64,000 nucleotides of DNA from Caloramator quimbayensis (lineage in GTDB: Bacteria > Bacillota > Clostridia > Clostridiales > Caloramatoraceae), in the NCBI RefSeq assembly GCF_900167605.1, contig NZ_FUYH01000005.1, positions 1-64,000 on the forward strand, written 5' to 3'. Below the pieces are notes generated by a model. It was not told the origin of the DNA. It searched no databases and saw only the letters and a list, made by a program, of their open reading frames with translations. A program made the translations under genes and the position numbers. Shown one piece after another: positions 22,395-31,892 of this stretch. Numbering within the stretch: position 1 is the first letter of the stretch; every line of letters begins with the position of its first letter.

Positions 22395-22815
22395 TATAAA
22401 AAAAATAATTAATGTTTTAATCAATTCAATACAATTACTTTTGATTTTTGCATTATTTATATTAAGCTATCTGTCAGATAAAAAAGCAGGAGTTAATCAT
22501 CATATTATTTATATGAGCTATAAATATAAAGAGGGCATATATTCACCCTTAAGCCTTAAAATACAAAGTATAATAATTGCTTTGATTGTAATACTTTTAC
22601 TGCTTAGTTTATTAAAGAGCAGGAGGCTTATAAAAGAAGCTGTTTCATTTAATAATGTGATGGCTATAATAATAGGGATTTTTCTTCTATTAATAATAAA
22701 TTTTAGTTTCTTTAAAAACATGATAGCTTATGTATACTTTGTAATGGTATTTGAAATAGTATTTGCTTTGCAGATATTAACAATCTTAATAAATAAAATG
22801 CTAGGAAGTTCCTAG
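22363..22815 (+). CDS. Small hypothetical membrane protein
   Basis: Not recognised. The 150 residues have four hydrophobic segments, at about 17-36, 67-85, 97-112 and 119-143, and a tyrosine-rich exposed loop between the first and second (about 45-65). The only ATG, at 22363, lies inside the end of the rhodanese gene, a 32-base overlap without a clear ribosome binding site, so a TTG at 22369 is also possible. The overlap suggests coupled translation. A strong terminator follows at once. Confidence 0.6.
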   Translation: MPLKLENRRNNIKKIINVLINSIQLLLIFALFILSYLSDKKAGVNHHIIYMSYKYKEGIYSPLSLKIQSIIIALIVILLLLSLLKSRRLIKEAVSFNNVMAIIIGIFLLLIINFSFFKNMIAYVYFVMVFEIVFALQILTILINKMLGSS

Positions 22816-22828
22816 CATTTTATTTTTG
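22795..22828 (+). terminator. Rho-independent terminator
   Basis: AAAATGCTAGGAA and TTCCTAGCATTTT form a perfect stem, followed by ATTTTTG. It ends the rhodanese/membrane-protein transcript and marks the left boundary of the restriction-modification island. Confidence 0.9.
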
Positions 22829-22935
22829 TGTATCACTATAGGTGATATAAGTATGTAACACATAAAAAAGCTGTGTATGAATTTAAAAATACTTGTCATT
22901 TTTGATAGTAAGTATGTGATTGATTAGTTTATATG

Positions 22936-23007
22936 AATTGTTAAATATATTATATAACATATATATTGTGCTTTTGATTATATGGTTATATAATATATTT
23001 AACAATT
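22936..23007. repeat. Perfect 23-bp inverted repeat upstream of the type I locus
   Basis: The arms at 22936-22958 and 22985-23007 are exact reverse complements, starting AATTGTTAAATATATTATAT, around a 26-base spacer. They lie 21 bases before the first restriction-modification gene and contain only one G or C per several bases. The length is far beyond chance. It may be an operator, a leader hairpin, or a recombination scar from island insertion. Confidence 0.7.
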
Positions 23008-23028
23008 AGAATAACAAGGAGGTGTAAA

Positions 23029-23607
23029 ATGTTACTTGGACAAATCTCTGAGATTAAAACGGGATTAGTATTAACAAGAAAAAAGGCAAAAATAAAACAT
23101 GAAATTAAAAAAGTTTATAATTTGATAACAGTTAAGAATGTTGACGATAGTGGATTGTTCAATAATGAATTCTTTGATGCTTTTGAAAGTAATGAAATAT
23201 TAGAGTCAATATATTTTACACAGAAAGATGATATTTTAATAAGACTTAGTTTCCCATACACAGCTGTTTATATTAACGAAGAACATAAAGGATTATTAGT
23301 TCCTTCATACTTTGCAATAATTAAACTAAAAAATGATATTTTTATTCCAGAATATGTAGCATGGTATTTGAATACAGAAAAAGTTAAAAAAGAATTATTA
23401 AAATCTCAAACAGGAACAATTATTCCGAGTACAAACAAAAATGTATTAAATGATATTTGTATACAACAATTAAGTAAAAAAAATCAGCAAGATATATTAA
23501 ATTTGAGAAATTTATATATCAAAGAACAAAATCTGATAAAAGAGCTTGCAAAAGAAAAGGATGCTTATTACAGTGCAATAATTAAAAAAATTTTACACAA
23601 AAATTAG
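23029..23607 (+). CDS. Half-size type I restriction specificity subunit (one recognition domain)
   Basis: Only 192 residues, against 400 or so for a normal HsdS. It has one target recognition domain (LGQISEIKTGLVLTRKK through LVPSYFAIIKL) followed by the hallmark WYLNTEKVKKELLKSQTGTIIPSTNKNVLNDICI segment and a single coiled-coil spacer (about 155-190). Half subunits of this kind can dimerise to form a complete recognition unit. It has a strong AAGGAGGTG site and precedes hsdM by 12 bases. Because a complete HsdS sits at 26040-27320, the MTase may have two alternative specificity partners. Confidence 0.85.
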   Translation: MLLGQISEIKTGLVLTRKKAKIKHEIKKVYNLITVKNVDDSGLFNNEFFDAFESNEILESIYFTQKDDILIRLSFPYTAVYINEEHKGLLVPSYFAIIKLKNDIFIPEYVAWYLNTEKVKKELLKSQTGTIIPSTNKNVLNDICIQQLSKKNQQDILNLRNLYIKEQNLIKELAKEKDAYYSAIIKKILHKN

Positions 23608-23619
23608 GGGGTATTTAAT

Positions 23620-25155
23620 ATGGAAGTGAAAACCACAGGTGAACATATAAATCAAATTTTATGGCAGGCTTGTGATACTTTTAGAGGGAAAATAGATTCA
23701 AGTATTTACAAAGATTATATTCTTGTTATGCTATTTATTAAGTATCTAAGCGATACATATAAAGAACATTATGAGGAATATATGAAAAAGTATGAGGGAA
23801 ATGAAGAGAGAGTGCGAAGAGCTTTATTAAGAGATAGATTCATTTTGGATGAAATTTGCACGTTTGAATATTTATATAACAAGAGAAATGATGTGGAAAT
23901 TGGGAGCACAATAAACAAGGCATTAGAACACTTAGAAACAGAGAACTCAGGTAAATTGAGAGGGGTATTTAGAAACATAGACTTCAATTCTGAATCTGTT
24001 CTCGGTAAAACAAAAGAAAGAAACGCAATGCTAAAACAGCTGCTTGAAGATTTTAATAAGTTAGATCTAAGACCTTCAAGTCTTGGCGAAGATGATATTA
24101 TAGGTGATGCTTATCAATTTTTGATTGAAAAATTTGCAAGTGATGCAGGAAAAAAAGGAGGAGAATTTTTTACTCCAACAATGGTTTCAGAACTTCTTGC
24201 AAGATTAGTAAAACCAAAAGAAAATGACAGAATTTATGACCCAACATGTGGTTCAGGTTCACTGCTTATAAAAGTCGTTAACCAAGTTGCAAGCAAAAAG
24301 GTAGCAGTTTATGGACAAGAAAGAAATGGTCAGACTCATTCACTTTGTAGGATGAATATGTTTCTTCATAAGATTGATGATGCAAAAATTGAATGGGGTG
24401 ACACCTTGTCAAATCCTTTACATTTAGATGATGAAGGACAATTAATGACTTTTCAAGTAGTTGTTGCAAATCCTCCATTTTCATTAGACAAATGGGCGAT
24501 AGGTTTTGCTGGAAATACAAATGGAGAGGAAAACAAATTTAAAATGGAAGCAAGCCTTGATCCTTATAGAAGATTTGAATGGGGCGTTCCACCATCATCT
24601 AAGGGTGATTATGCCTTTGTTCTTCACATGATACATTCACTTGCGGATGAAGGAAGGATGGCAGTAATCTTGCCTCATGGAGTATTATTTAGAGGAGCAA
24701 GTGAAGCAAAAATAAGAAAAGAGATTATAGAACACAACCTTTTGGATGCAGTTATAGGATTACCCGAAAATCTATTCTATGGAACAGGGATACCAGCTTG
24801 TATTTTAGTTATAAAAAAGAATAGAAATAGAGATAACGTATTGTTTATTGATGCATCAGGCGAAGGAAATTACGAAAAAGGAAAAAATCAAAATAAATTA
24901 AGAGAAGAAGATATTCAAAAAATAGTTGAAACATATGGAAGATACGAAACGATAGAGAAATATTCATATGTTGCCACTAAAGATGAAATAAGAGAAAATG
25001 ACTACAATTTAAACATACCAAGATATGTTGATACATTTGAAGAAGAGGAATTTGTTGATATGAGTGCAGTAAAGAACAATATAGAGAAAATTAAATCAGA
25101 ATTAAAAGAAATAGAAGAACAAATGGAGAAATATGTAAAAGAACTTGGATTATAA
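23620..25155 (+). CDS. hsdM: Type I DNA methyltransferase subunit M
   Basis: N6-adenine methyltransferase that protects host DNA in complex with HsdS. The 511 residues contain an HsdM N-terminal helical domain (INQILWQACDTFRGKIDSS), the AdoMet-binding motif I DPTCGSGSLL from Asp207, and the catalytic NPPF motif at residues 284-287. A C-terminal coiled coil (about 485-508) would contact the S subunit. It is the second gene in the island. Confidence 0.95.
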   Translation: MEVKTTGEHINQILWQACDTFRGKIDSSIYKDYILVMLFIKYLSDTYKEHYEEYMKKYEGNEERVRRALLRDRFILDEICTFEYLYNKRNDVEIGSTINKALEHLETENSGKLRGVFRNIDFNSESVLGKTKERNAMLKQLLEDFNKLDLRPSSLGEDDIIGDAYQFLIEKFASDAGKKGGEFFTPTMVSELLARLVKPKENDRIYDPTCGSGSLLIKVVNQVASKKVAVYGQERNGQTHSLCRMNMFLHKIDDAKIEWGDTLSNPLHLDDEGQLMTFQVVVANPPFSLDKWAIGFAGNTNGEENKFKMEASLDPYRRFEWGVPPSSKGDYAFVLHMIHSLADEGRMAVILPHGVLFRGASEAKIRKEIIEHNLLDAVIGLPENLFYGTGIPACILVIKKNRNRDNVLFIDASGEGNYEKGKNQNKLREEDIQKIVETYGRYETIEKYSYVATKDEIRENDYNLNIPRYVDTFEEEEFVDMSAVKNNIEKIKSELKEIEEQMEKYVKELGL

Positions 25156-25169
25156 AAGGTGGGTAAAAT

Positions 25170-26015
25170 ATGAGTAAAATTGAAAAATATAATGAAAGGG
25201 TTTTTGAAAAAATCAAAAACATAAATGAATATGGCTCAGAATTTTGGTATGCAAGGGATTTAGCTGAAATATTGGGCTATAAAAGATGGGATAAATTTTT
25301 AAATGTAATTGAAAAGGCTATAGAGGCTTGTAAAAACAGTTGTTATGAGCCATTGGACCATTTTTCCCGTGTGGGAAAAATGGTTGAACTGGGATCTGGT
25401 GCAAAAAGGCAAGTTGAAGAATATATGCTTTCGAGATATGCTTGTTATTTAATAGTTCAAAATGCCGATCCAAATAAGGAAGTTGTTGCACTTGGGCAAA
25501 CATATTTTGCAATAAAAACAAGACAACAAGAACTTCAAGAAGATTTTGAATCAATGACTGAAGATAAAAAGAGGCTTGCTATTAGAAATGAGTTAAAGGA
25601 ACACAATAAAAAGCTTGTTGAGGCAGCAAGAAATGCAGGTGTTGAAACAAACTTGGATTATGCTATATTCCAGAACCATGGTTACATGGGACTTTATGGA
25701 GGACTTACCGCTCAAGATATACACAAAAGAAAGGGCTTAAAGAAGAATCAGCAAATTCTCGATCATATGGGAAGCACAGAATTAGCGGCTAATCTATTTA
25801 GAGCAACCCAAACGGAAGAAAAATTAAAAAGAGAAAATATAAAGGGGAAAAATAATGCTAACAGAATTCATTACGAAGTAGGTGCAAAGGTCAGAAAAAC
25901 AATAAAGGAACTTGGAGGAACAATGCCTGAGGATTTACCTACTCCACAAAAAAGTGTAAAGCAGATAGAAAAAGAGGAGACGAAAAAGTTAAAAATTAAA
26001 AGAATTAAGCCATAA
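25170..26015 (+). CDS. dinD: DNA-damage-inducible protein D (DinD-like)
   Basis: The 281 residues match DinD: FWYARDLAEILGYKRWDKFLNVIEKAIEACKNS near the N-terminus is a Bro-N-like fold and VEEYMLSRYACYLIVQNADPNKEVVALGQTYFAIKTRQQEL is its hallmark. E. coli DinD binds RecA filaments and inhibits strand exchange. The gene sits between hsdM and hsdS with short gaps, a recurrent location for DinD in type I loci. No LexA-type box is seen in the 14-base gap, so here it follows operon expression. Confidence 0.88.
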   Translation: MSKIEKYNERVFEKIKNINEYGSEFWYARDLAEILGYKRWDKFLNVIEKAIEACKNSCYEPLDHFSRVGKMVELGSGAKRQVEEYMLSRYACYLIVQNADPNKEVVALGQTYFAIKTRQQELQEDFESMTEDKKRLAIRNELKEHNKKLVEAARNAGVETNLDYAIFQNHGYMGLYGGLTAQDIHKRKGLKKNQQILDHMGSTELAANLFRATQTEEKLKRENIKGKNNANRIHYEVGAKVRKTIKELGGTMPEDLPTPQKSVKQIEKEETKKLKIKRIKP

Positions 26016-26039
26016 AAAGATTGACGGGTGGTGAATTAA

Positions 26040-27320
26040 GTGAAGGAAGAAATTAGAGTAAGATTAGAAAAGATAAAAAGAGGTGAAGTTCCTGAGGGGT
26101 ATAAAAAAACAAGCGTAGGCATTATCCCTAAAGATTGGGAGAACATTAAGTTAAAAAAAATTATCAAATCTCTCGATGCTGGTGTTAGTGTTAATTCAGA
26201 AGATATTAAAAGTAATCATAATTCATTTGGAATTTTAAAAACGAGTTGTATAGCAAATGGTAAGTTTTATCCTAGTGAAAATAAAAAAATTATTGATTCA
26301 GAATTAAGCAGAGCAAAATTGAATCCTCAGAAAGGCTCAATTTTAATAAGTAGAATGAATACACCAGATCTTGTTGGAGAAGTGGGCTATGTTGATGAAA
26401 ACTATAAAAATTTGTTTATACCAGATAGATTGTGGCAGACTACTTATAAGGAAAAAGTTGAAGGTAAATGGCTTGTAAACTTACTTATAAGTGAAAAAAT
26501 TAAAAAACAAATAAAAAATATTGCTACTGGAACTAGTAATAGTATGAAGAACATTTCTAAGGATAATTTTTTGTTAATAGAAATACCTTATACATGTTTA
26601 GTAGAACAACAAAAAATTGCACAAATACTTTCAACTTGGGATAAGGCAATTGAATTAAAGGAAAAGCTTATCGAATATAAAAAAGAATACAAAAAAGGTT
26701 TGATGCAGAATTTGCTTTCTGGAAAGGTGAGATTTCCTGGGTTTAATGATGATTGGATAAAAGTTGAATTAGGAAAAGCTCTTAGTTTTATAAAAAAAGA
26801 ACCTGTGAAAAATCCAGAGAATTATTATTTATTAACAGTTAAATTGCATGTTAAGGGGATTGAAGCTACAAATAAAAAACCTAATATTACTGAAAAGGGG
26901 CGACCTTATTTTGTTAGAGAACCCAAAGAATTACTCATAGGAAGGCAGAATTTTCATAATGGCGGAATAGGTATTGTTCCTGAAGGAATGACTGGATTTA
27001 TTGCCTCAAACGCAATAAGTAGTTTATGTGCTAAAAAAGGTATATTAGAATTTTACTTTTATTATTTATCTAATGAAAGATTTTATAAAAAAATTGAAAG
27101 CATTGTTGGAGGTACAGGACAAAAAGAAATTTCAGAATCTATGCTAAAGAAAATAAAAGTTATTATTCCTAAATCAGAAGAAGAAAAACAAGCTATTGCA
27201 AATATTTTATCAAAAGCCGATAAGGAAATTGAGCTTTTGGAGAAAGAACTTGAGGCACTAAAGAAGCAAAAGGAAGGCCTTATGCAGCTATTGCTTACTG
27301 GAATTATTAGGGTTAACTAA
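26040..27320 (+). CDS. hsdS: Type I restriction specificity subunit S (two recognition domains)
   Basis: Full-length DNA recognition subunit of 426 residues. Two recognition domains lie at about 20-190 and 235-375, each ending in a conserved helical spacer (QKIAQILSTWDKAIELKEKL and QAIANILSKADKEIELLEKE). Each spacer is followed by KKGLMQNLLSGKVRFPGF and KEGLMQLLLTGIIRVN, the circular repeats typical of HsdS. The GTG start at 26040 follows a GGGTGG site. It pairs with HsdM and HsdR. The target sequence cannot be read from the protein. Confidence 0.94.
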   Translation: MKEEIRVRLEKIKRGEVPEGYKKTSVGIIPKDWENIKLKKIIKSLDAGVSVNSEDIKSNHNSFGILKTSCIANGKFYPSENKKIIDSELSRAKLNPQKGSILISRMNTPDLVGEVGYVDENYKNLFIPDRLWQTTYKEKVEGKWLVNLLISEKIKKQIKNIATGTSNSMKNISKDNFLLIEIPYTCLVEQQKIAQILSTWDKAIELKEKLIEYKKEYKKGLMQNLLSGKVRFPGFNDDWIKVELGKALSFIKKEPVKNPENYYLLTVKLHVKGIEATNKKPNITEKGRPYFVREPKELLIGRQNFHNGGIGIVPEGMTGFIASNAISSLCAKKGILEFYFYYLSNERFYKKIESIVGGTGQKEISESMLKKIKVIIPKSEEEKQAIANILSKADKEIELLEKELEALKKQKEGLMQLLLTGIIRVN

Positions 27321-27339
27321 ATTATAATGGGGGGATTGT

Positions 27340-30300
27340 ATGCCAGTTTTGAATGAATGTGATGAGAGATTTATAAGTCAAATTCCAGCTATAGAAGTTT
27401 TGAAAAGATTGGGTTATATTGAAATAAAACCTAATGAAGCTGAATGTATAAGGGGAAATTTATATAATGTTCTATTGAAAGATGTTTTGAGAAAAAAGCT
27501 TATGGAAATTAATTCATATGAATATAAAGGAGTAGCCTATAAATTTAGCGAAATAAATATAGAAAAGGCAATAAAAGATATAGATGAGCCCTTATCAGAT
27601 GGACTTATAAAAACAAATGAAAAAATATATGATACTTTTATGCTTGGAAGAAGCTATGAGGAAATATTACCGGACGGAACAAAACGTTCTTTTACTTTAA
27701 AGTATATTGATTGGGATAATATATATAAAAATGATTTTCATGTTGTTGAAGAATTTGTAGTGGAAAGGGAAGACGGACGTGGAAATTTAAGACCCGATAT
27801 AGTTTTATTTGTAAATGGTATTCCATTTGGTGTTATTGAATGTAAAAAATCTTCTATATCAATTGAGCAAGGTATAAGCCAGATGATTAGAAATCAAACC
27901 AAAGGAAACATACCTCAATTGTTTAAATATACTCAGGTTTTGATGGCAACTAATAAGAATGACACAAAATATGCTACATGTGGAACTCCAAAAAAGTTTT
28001 GGACAGTTTGGACTGAGCAAGATGAGGTTTGGTTACAAAGCAGATTAAGCAAAGTGATAACAGACAGGCTTCCAACGTATCAAGATAAAAATATAGTTGC
28101 TTTATTTAGTCCGGATAGGCTCTTAGAAATAATTAAATATTTTATCATTTTCGATAAAGATGTAAAAAAAATATGTAGATATCAGCAATATTTTGCAATT
28201 AAAGAAATAATTAAAACTATAAATGAAGTAAACGAAGAAGGTCATAGACAAGGTGGGGTTGTTTGGCATACTCAAGGTTCTGGGAAATCTTTAACCATGG
28301 TAATGCTTTCTAAATATATTCTTTCGGAACTTAGTAGTATACATCCAAAAGTGATTGTGGTTACTGATAGAATTGATCTTGACAAACAAATCCATAAAAC
28401 ATTTAACCATACAAGATTAAAGGCAATAAGAGCAACTTCAGGCTCTCATTTAGTAAACTTGATAAGGGATAATGCTGCTGATATTGTTACTACACTTGTT
28501 AATAAATTTGATACTGCTTCTAAAGAAATTGAACCGATTAAAACAAAGGATGTTTTTGTTTTAATTGATGAATCGCATAGGACGCAATATGGTGAATTAC
28601 ATTTAAAAATGAAAACTGTGTTTCCCAATGCATGCTATTTAGCATTTACTGGGACCCCACTTATGAAGAAAGAAAAAAACACTATTATCAAATTTGGAAA
28701 ATTGATTCATAGCTATACTATAGCAGATGGAGTAAAAGATAAGGCTATCGTTCCTTTATTGTATGAAGGAAAAATGGTAGAACAGACGGTTAACAGAAAA
28801 GCTATAGATAAGAGATTGGAGATGATAACAAAAAACTTAAATGATAAACAAAAGGAAGAGGTTATGAAGAAATGGAGTCAATTTGAAAGGATTGCATCTT
28901 CTGACCAAAGACTCAAGATGATAGCTTTTGACATTAATGAACACTTTATGCTTAATTACAAGACTAAGGGTTCGCAGTTTAAAGCTATGCTTGCAACTAA
29001 TAGTAAAATTGAAGCTATTAGATATTTAGAAGCATTTGAAGAGCTTGGAGATTTAAACTGCGCAGTTGTCATATCACCACCTGACCAGCGTGAAGGCTAT
29101 GAAATAGTAGATGATGAGTCTAAGGATAAGGTTCTTAATTTTTGGAGAAAAATGATGGATTTATATGGGGATGAGGAAAAGTATGAAGATTTAATTAAGA
29201 ATCAATTTGTTAATGGAGATGATTTAGATCTTTTAATTGTTGTAGATAAACTATTAACAGGATTTGATGCTCCAAGAGCAACTGTTTTATATATTGATAA
29301 GCCTATGAAAGAACACACTTTGCTTCAAGCTATTGCAAGGGTTAATAGATTATATGAAGGAAAAGACTATGGACTAATAATTGATTATAGAGGTCTTTTA
29401 CAAAAATTAGACGAAGCTATGGAAATGTATTCTGGTGCAGGACTTGAAAATTTTGATCCTCAAGATTTAAAAGGTGCTATTTATGATGTTATTAGCATAA
29501 TCGGAACTTTAAGACATTATTATACTGAACTTATTAATATATTTATTTCTGTAAAAAATAAGCATGATGTTGAAGAATATGAGGTTTTACTTTCAAATGA
29601 TGAATTAAGGGAGCACTTTTATTCAACATTGAGTAATTTTGGAAGATATTTAGGTATTGCTCTTGAATCAGAGCAAGTTTATAAAGCATTACCTAAAGAT
29701 GAGATTGATAAATATAAATTAGAATTTAAGTTCTATCAAGAGCTGAGAAGGAGTGTTAAATTAAGATATAGCGATACTGTAGATTTTAAAGAATATGAGC
29801 TTAAGATGCAAAATCTGATGGATAATTATATATCTGCAGAAGAAATAATAAGAATTACTAATCCAGTTAATATTCTTGATGAAAAAAACTTTAATGAAGA
29901 ATTAGAAAGATTAAAAACTCCAAGAGCTAAGGCAGATGCTATTAGGACTCGATTATCGAAAACTATTTCAGAAAAATGGAATGATAATCCTGCATATTAT
30001 AAGAAATTCTCAGAGAGAATTGAAGAAGCTATTGAAGAATATAAAAAGCATAGAATTAATGAAGCTGAATATTTATCAAAAATGGAAGAGATAGTAAAAG
30101 ATTTTAGAAAGGGAGAGTCTGGTTATAATTATCCTGAAATAATTAAAAATAATTCAAATGCACAAGCGTTTTATGGAGTTGCTGATGATGTTATTAATAA
30201 AAATCAAGAATTTATAATAAAAGAGGATGATTTAGGACAACTTGCTTTAAAGATTGATAAGATAATAAGTGATAATACAAAAGTTGATTGGTATGATAAT

Positions 30301-30441
30301 GTTGAAGTTCATAAAAAAATAGAGCAAGAAATTGATGATATGTTGTATGATTTTTCAAAAGAAAAAGGTTTATACTTAAGCTTTGATAAAATTGATGAAA
30401 TAATTGAAAAGGTAAAAAATGTTGCTTTAAGGAGATATTAA
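27340..30441 (+). CDS. hsdR: Type I restriction endonuclease subunit R
   Basis: Motor and nuclease subunit, 1033 residues. The N-terminal nuclease has the PD-(D/E)xK site RPDIVLFVNGIPFGVIECKK at about 152-170. The helicase core has Walker A HTQGSGKS at about 309-316 and the DEAD-like box DESH at 410-413; motif VI is near ARVNRLYEG. The long C-terminal helical region binds the methyltransferase. It looks intact, so the system should be able to restrict. It is followed six bases later by the YgjP-like gene. Confidence 0.95.
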   Translation: MPVLNECDERFISQIPAIEVLKRLGYIEIKPNEAECIRGNLYNVLLKDVLRKKLMEINSYEYKGVAYKFSEINIEKAIKDIDEPLSDGLIKTNEKIYDTFMLGRSYEEILPDGTKRSFTLKYIDWDNIYKNDFHVVEEFVVEREDGRGNLRPDIVLFVNGIPFGVIECKKSSISIEQGISQMIRNQTKGNIPQLFKYTQVLMATNKNDTKYATCGTPKKFWTVWTEQDEVWLQSRLSKVITDRLPTYQDKNIVALFSPDRLLEIIKYFIIFDKDVKKICRYQQYFAIKEIIKTINEVNEEGHRQGGVVWHTQGSGKSLTMVMLSKYILSELSSIHPKVIVVTDRIDLDKQIHKTFNHTRLKAIRATSGSHLVNLIRDNAADIVTTLVNKFDTASKEIEPIKTKDVFVLIDESHRTQYGELHLKMKTVFPNACYLAFTGTPLMKKEKNTIIKFGKLIHSYTIADGVKDKAIVPLLYEGKMVEQTVNRKAIDKRLEMITKNLNDKQKEEVMKKWSQFERIASSDQRLKMIAFDINEHFMLNYKTKGSQFKAMLATNSKIEAIRYLEAFEELGDLNCAVVISPPDQREGYEIVDDESKDKVLNFWRKMMDLYGDEEKYEDLIKNQFVNGDDLDLLIVVDKLLTGFDAPRATVLYIDKPMKEHTLLQAIARVNRLYEGKDYGLIIDYRGLLQKLDEAMEMYSGAGLENFDPQDLKGAIYDVISIIGTLRHYYTELINIFISVKNKHDVEEYEVLLSNDELREHFYSTLSNFGRYLGIALESEQVYKALPKDEIDKYKLEFKFYQELRRSVKLRYSDTVDFKEYELKMQNLMDNYISAEEIIRITNPVNILDEKNFNEELERLKTPRAKADAIRTRLSKTISEKWNDNPAYYKKFSERIEEAIEEYKKHRINEAEYLSKMEEIVKDFRKGESGYNYPEIIKNNSNAQAFYGVADDVINKNQEFIIKEDDLGQLALKIDKIISDNTKVDWYDNVEVHKKIEQEIDDMLYDFSKEKGLYLSFDKIDEIIEKVKNVALRRY

Positions 30442-30455
30442 ATAGGGTGATAAAA

Positions 30456-31178
30456 ATGGAAGAATATTCAATAAAATTTGGAGAAAAAAATATCGATTTT
30501 AAAGTGCAGAGAAAAAATGTAAAAAATATAAATCTTAATATACAGCCTAATATGGATGTAATTGTATCAGCAAGTAATGAAGTTCCTTTAGAATATATTT
30601 TAAATTTTGTTAAAAGAAAAGCAGGTTGGATAATAAAAAGAAAAGAATATTTTAAGGAAGTTCTGCCAGAAGGAAATTCAATAAAAGAGTTAGTAAGTGG
30701 GGAAAGCTATAAGTATCTTGGAAGGCAATATAGGTTAAGAGTAGAATATAGTGAAAAAGAATTTGTTAAATTCGAAAAAGGATTTATATATCTTTATGTC
30801 AAAGATATATTAAATACAAAAAGAAAAGAAAGGTTGTTAAACAACTGGTTTAAAGAGAGAGCTGTATTTTTTTATAATGAAATTTTAAATAAACAATATC
30901 TGAGCTTCTCAAAGTATAATGTAGAAAAGCCTATAATTGAAATAAGAAAAATGAAAGCAAGATGGGGATCTTGTTTAAAAAACTCAAATAAAATTATAAT
31001 TAATTTTGATTTGATTAAAGCTCCAAAATATTGTATTGAATATGTGATTTTACATGAATTAATACATTTTATATATACAAACCATGATGAAAAATTTTAC
31101 AACATGCTGAATATTTTTATGCCAGACTGGAAAAAAAGAAAGAAAATATTAGATGAAGAAATAGCACGATTTTTATGA
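30456..31178 (+). CDS. YgjP-like zinc metallopeptidase-domain protein (DUF45)
   Basis: A 240-residue member of the YgjP/SprT-like family often encoded next to hsdR. The gluzincin-like motif HELIHFIYTNHDEKFY (near residue 208) supplies two His and the Glu for a zinc site, with the third ligand His downstream; MKARWGSC is the other family signature. I chose the ATG at 30456 because AGGGTG lies upstream; the GTG at 30447 overlaps it. Its role in restriction loci is not established. It may process or regulate HsdR. Confidence 0.85.
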   Translation: MEEYSIKFGEKNIDFKVQRKNVKNINLNIQPNMDVIVSASNEVPLEYILNFVKRKAGWIIKRKEYFKEVLPEGNSIKELVSGESYKYLGRQYRLRVEYSEKEFVKFEKGFIYLYVKDILNTKRKERLLNNWFKERAVFFYNEILNKQYLSFSKYNVEKPIIEIRKMKARWGSCLKNSNKIIINFDLIKAPKYCIEYVILHELIHFIYTNHDEKFYNMLNIFMPDWKKRKKILDEEIARFL

Positions 31179-31216
31179 TTATAAGGTGAGACAAAGTCTC
31201 ACCTTATAAAATAATT
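31179..31216. terminator. Bidirectional terminator closing the restriction island
   Basis: Arms TTATAAGGTGAGAC (31179-31192) and GTCTCACCTTATAA (31196-31209) form a perfect 14-bp stem with a three-base loop. T/A-rich flanks suit both the island genes and the convergent TVP38 gene. It marks the right edge of the restriction-modification locus. Confidence 0.85.
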
Positions 31217-31217
31217 T

Positions 31218-31889
31218 TTAAGCTCTCATTTTAACTTTAAGCTTTTCAACATCTATTTTCTTTTTTATAAAATATGATGAAATAAATAGAATTAGAAGCA
31301 GTGCTATAGAAATATAAAATTCGATTGACATAGGAGATGAGGATTTTTCTCCAAGATTTACATATATATAAGCACCGGGTATTATTCCTATTAATGTTGC
31401 AAAAATAAAATCCTTATATTTTATTTTTGAAAGCCCCGCACCATAACTTATAACATCAAAGGGCAAAAGAGGAATAAGCCTTAGAACTAATATTATAAAA
31501 AAACCGTTTCTGCTTAGCCCCTCTTCAAAATAATTAATTTCCTTTGTAATAATTTTTTTAAGTGCCTCTTTTCCAAGAAGTCTTGATATATAAAAGGAAA
31601 GTGTTGCACCGCAAAGTGCCCCTATCATTGTTAAAATAAAGCCCTTATAAAGTCCAAATACAAGTCCTGAGGCAATAGCAAGAATAGAATCGGGAAAAAG
31701 GGTTAGAGGAACTAATGTAAATAGTATTATATAAATAATTGGAGATAGCATACCAAAGGAGATTATATACTCTTTAAACTTCTGTGGTGATTTAATAGTA
31801 AATACATCTAATTTGTTTAATATAAATACTGAAGATAATAACAATATAAAAGCTGCTGAATATATTAACTTCTTCTTTTTTTCATTCAT
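31218..31889 (-). CDS. TVP38/TMEM64 (VTT domain) membrane protein
   Basis: Inner-membrane protein of the SNARE-associated (PF09335) family, 223 residues, with about five spans. The family core appears as PLTLFPDSILAIASGLVFGLYKGFIL, then GALCGATLSFYISRLLGKEALKK and VLRLIPLLPFDVISYGAG. DedA/TVP38 proteins are linked to membrane homeostasis, and recent work implies lipid scramblase or undecaprenyl-phosphate flipping for relatives. It lies last in a minus-strand run with the Fe-S and glycosyltransferase genes. A related gene is at 34794-35474. Confidence 0.88.
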   Translation of the reverse strand: MNEKKKKLIYSAAFILLLSSVFILNKLDVFTIKSPQKFKEYIISFGMLSPIIYIILFTLVPLTLFPDSILAIASGLVFGLYKGFILTMIGALCGATLSFYISRLLGKEALKKIITKEINYFEEGLSRNGFFIILVLRLIPLLPFDVISYGAGLSKIKYKDFIFATLIGIIPGAYIYVNLGEKSSSPMSIEFYISIALLLILFISSYFIKKKIDVEKLKVKMRA

Positions 31890-31892
31890 ATT

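Noticed and set aside
25155-25170. LexA box for dinD
   Set aside because: The 14-base gap before dinD has no GAAC...GTTC-like palindrome, and none was seen in the operon leader at 22829-23028.
23029-27320. Invertible specificity-gene shufflon between the two HsdS genes
   Set aside because: Both genes face the same way, no inverted repeats within them were seen, no recombinase is near, and their spacer segments are not closely alike.
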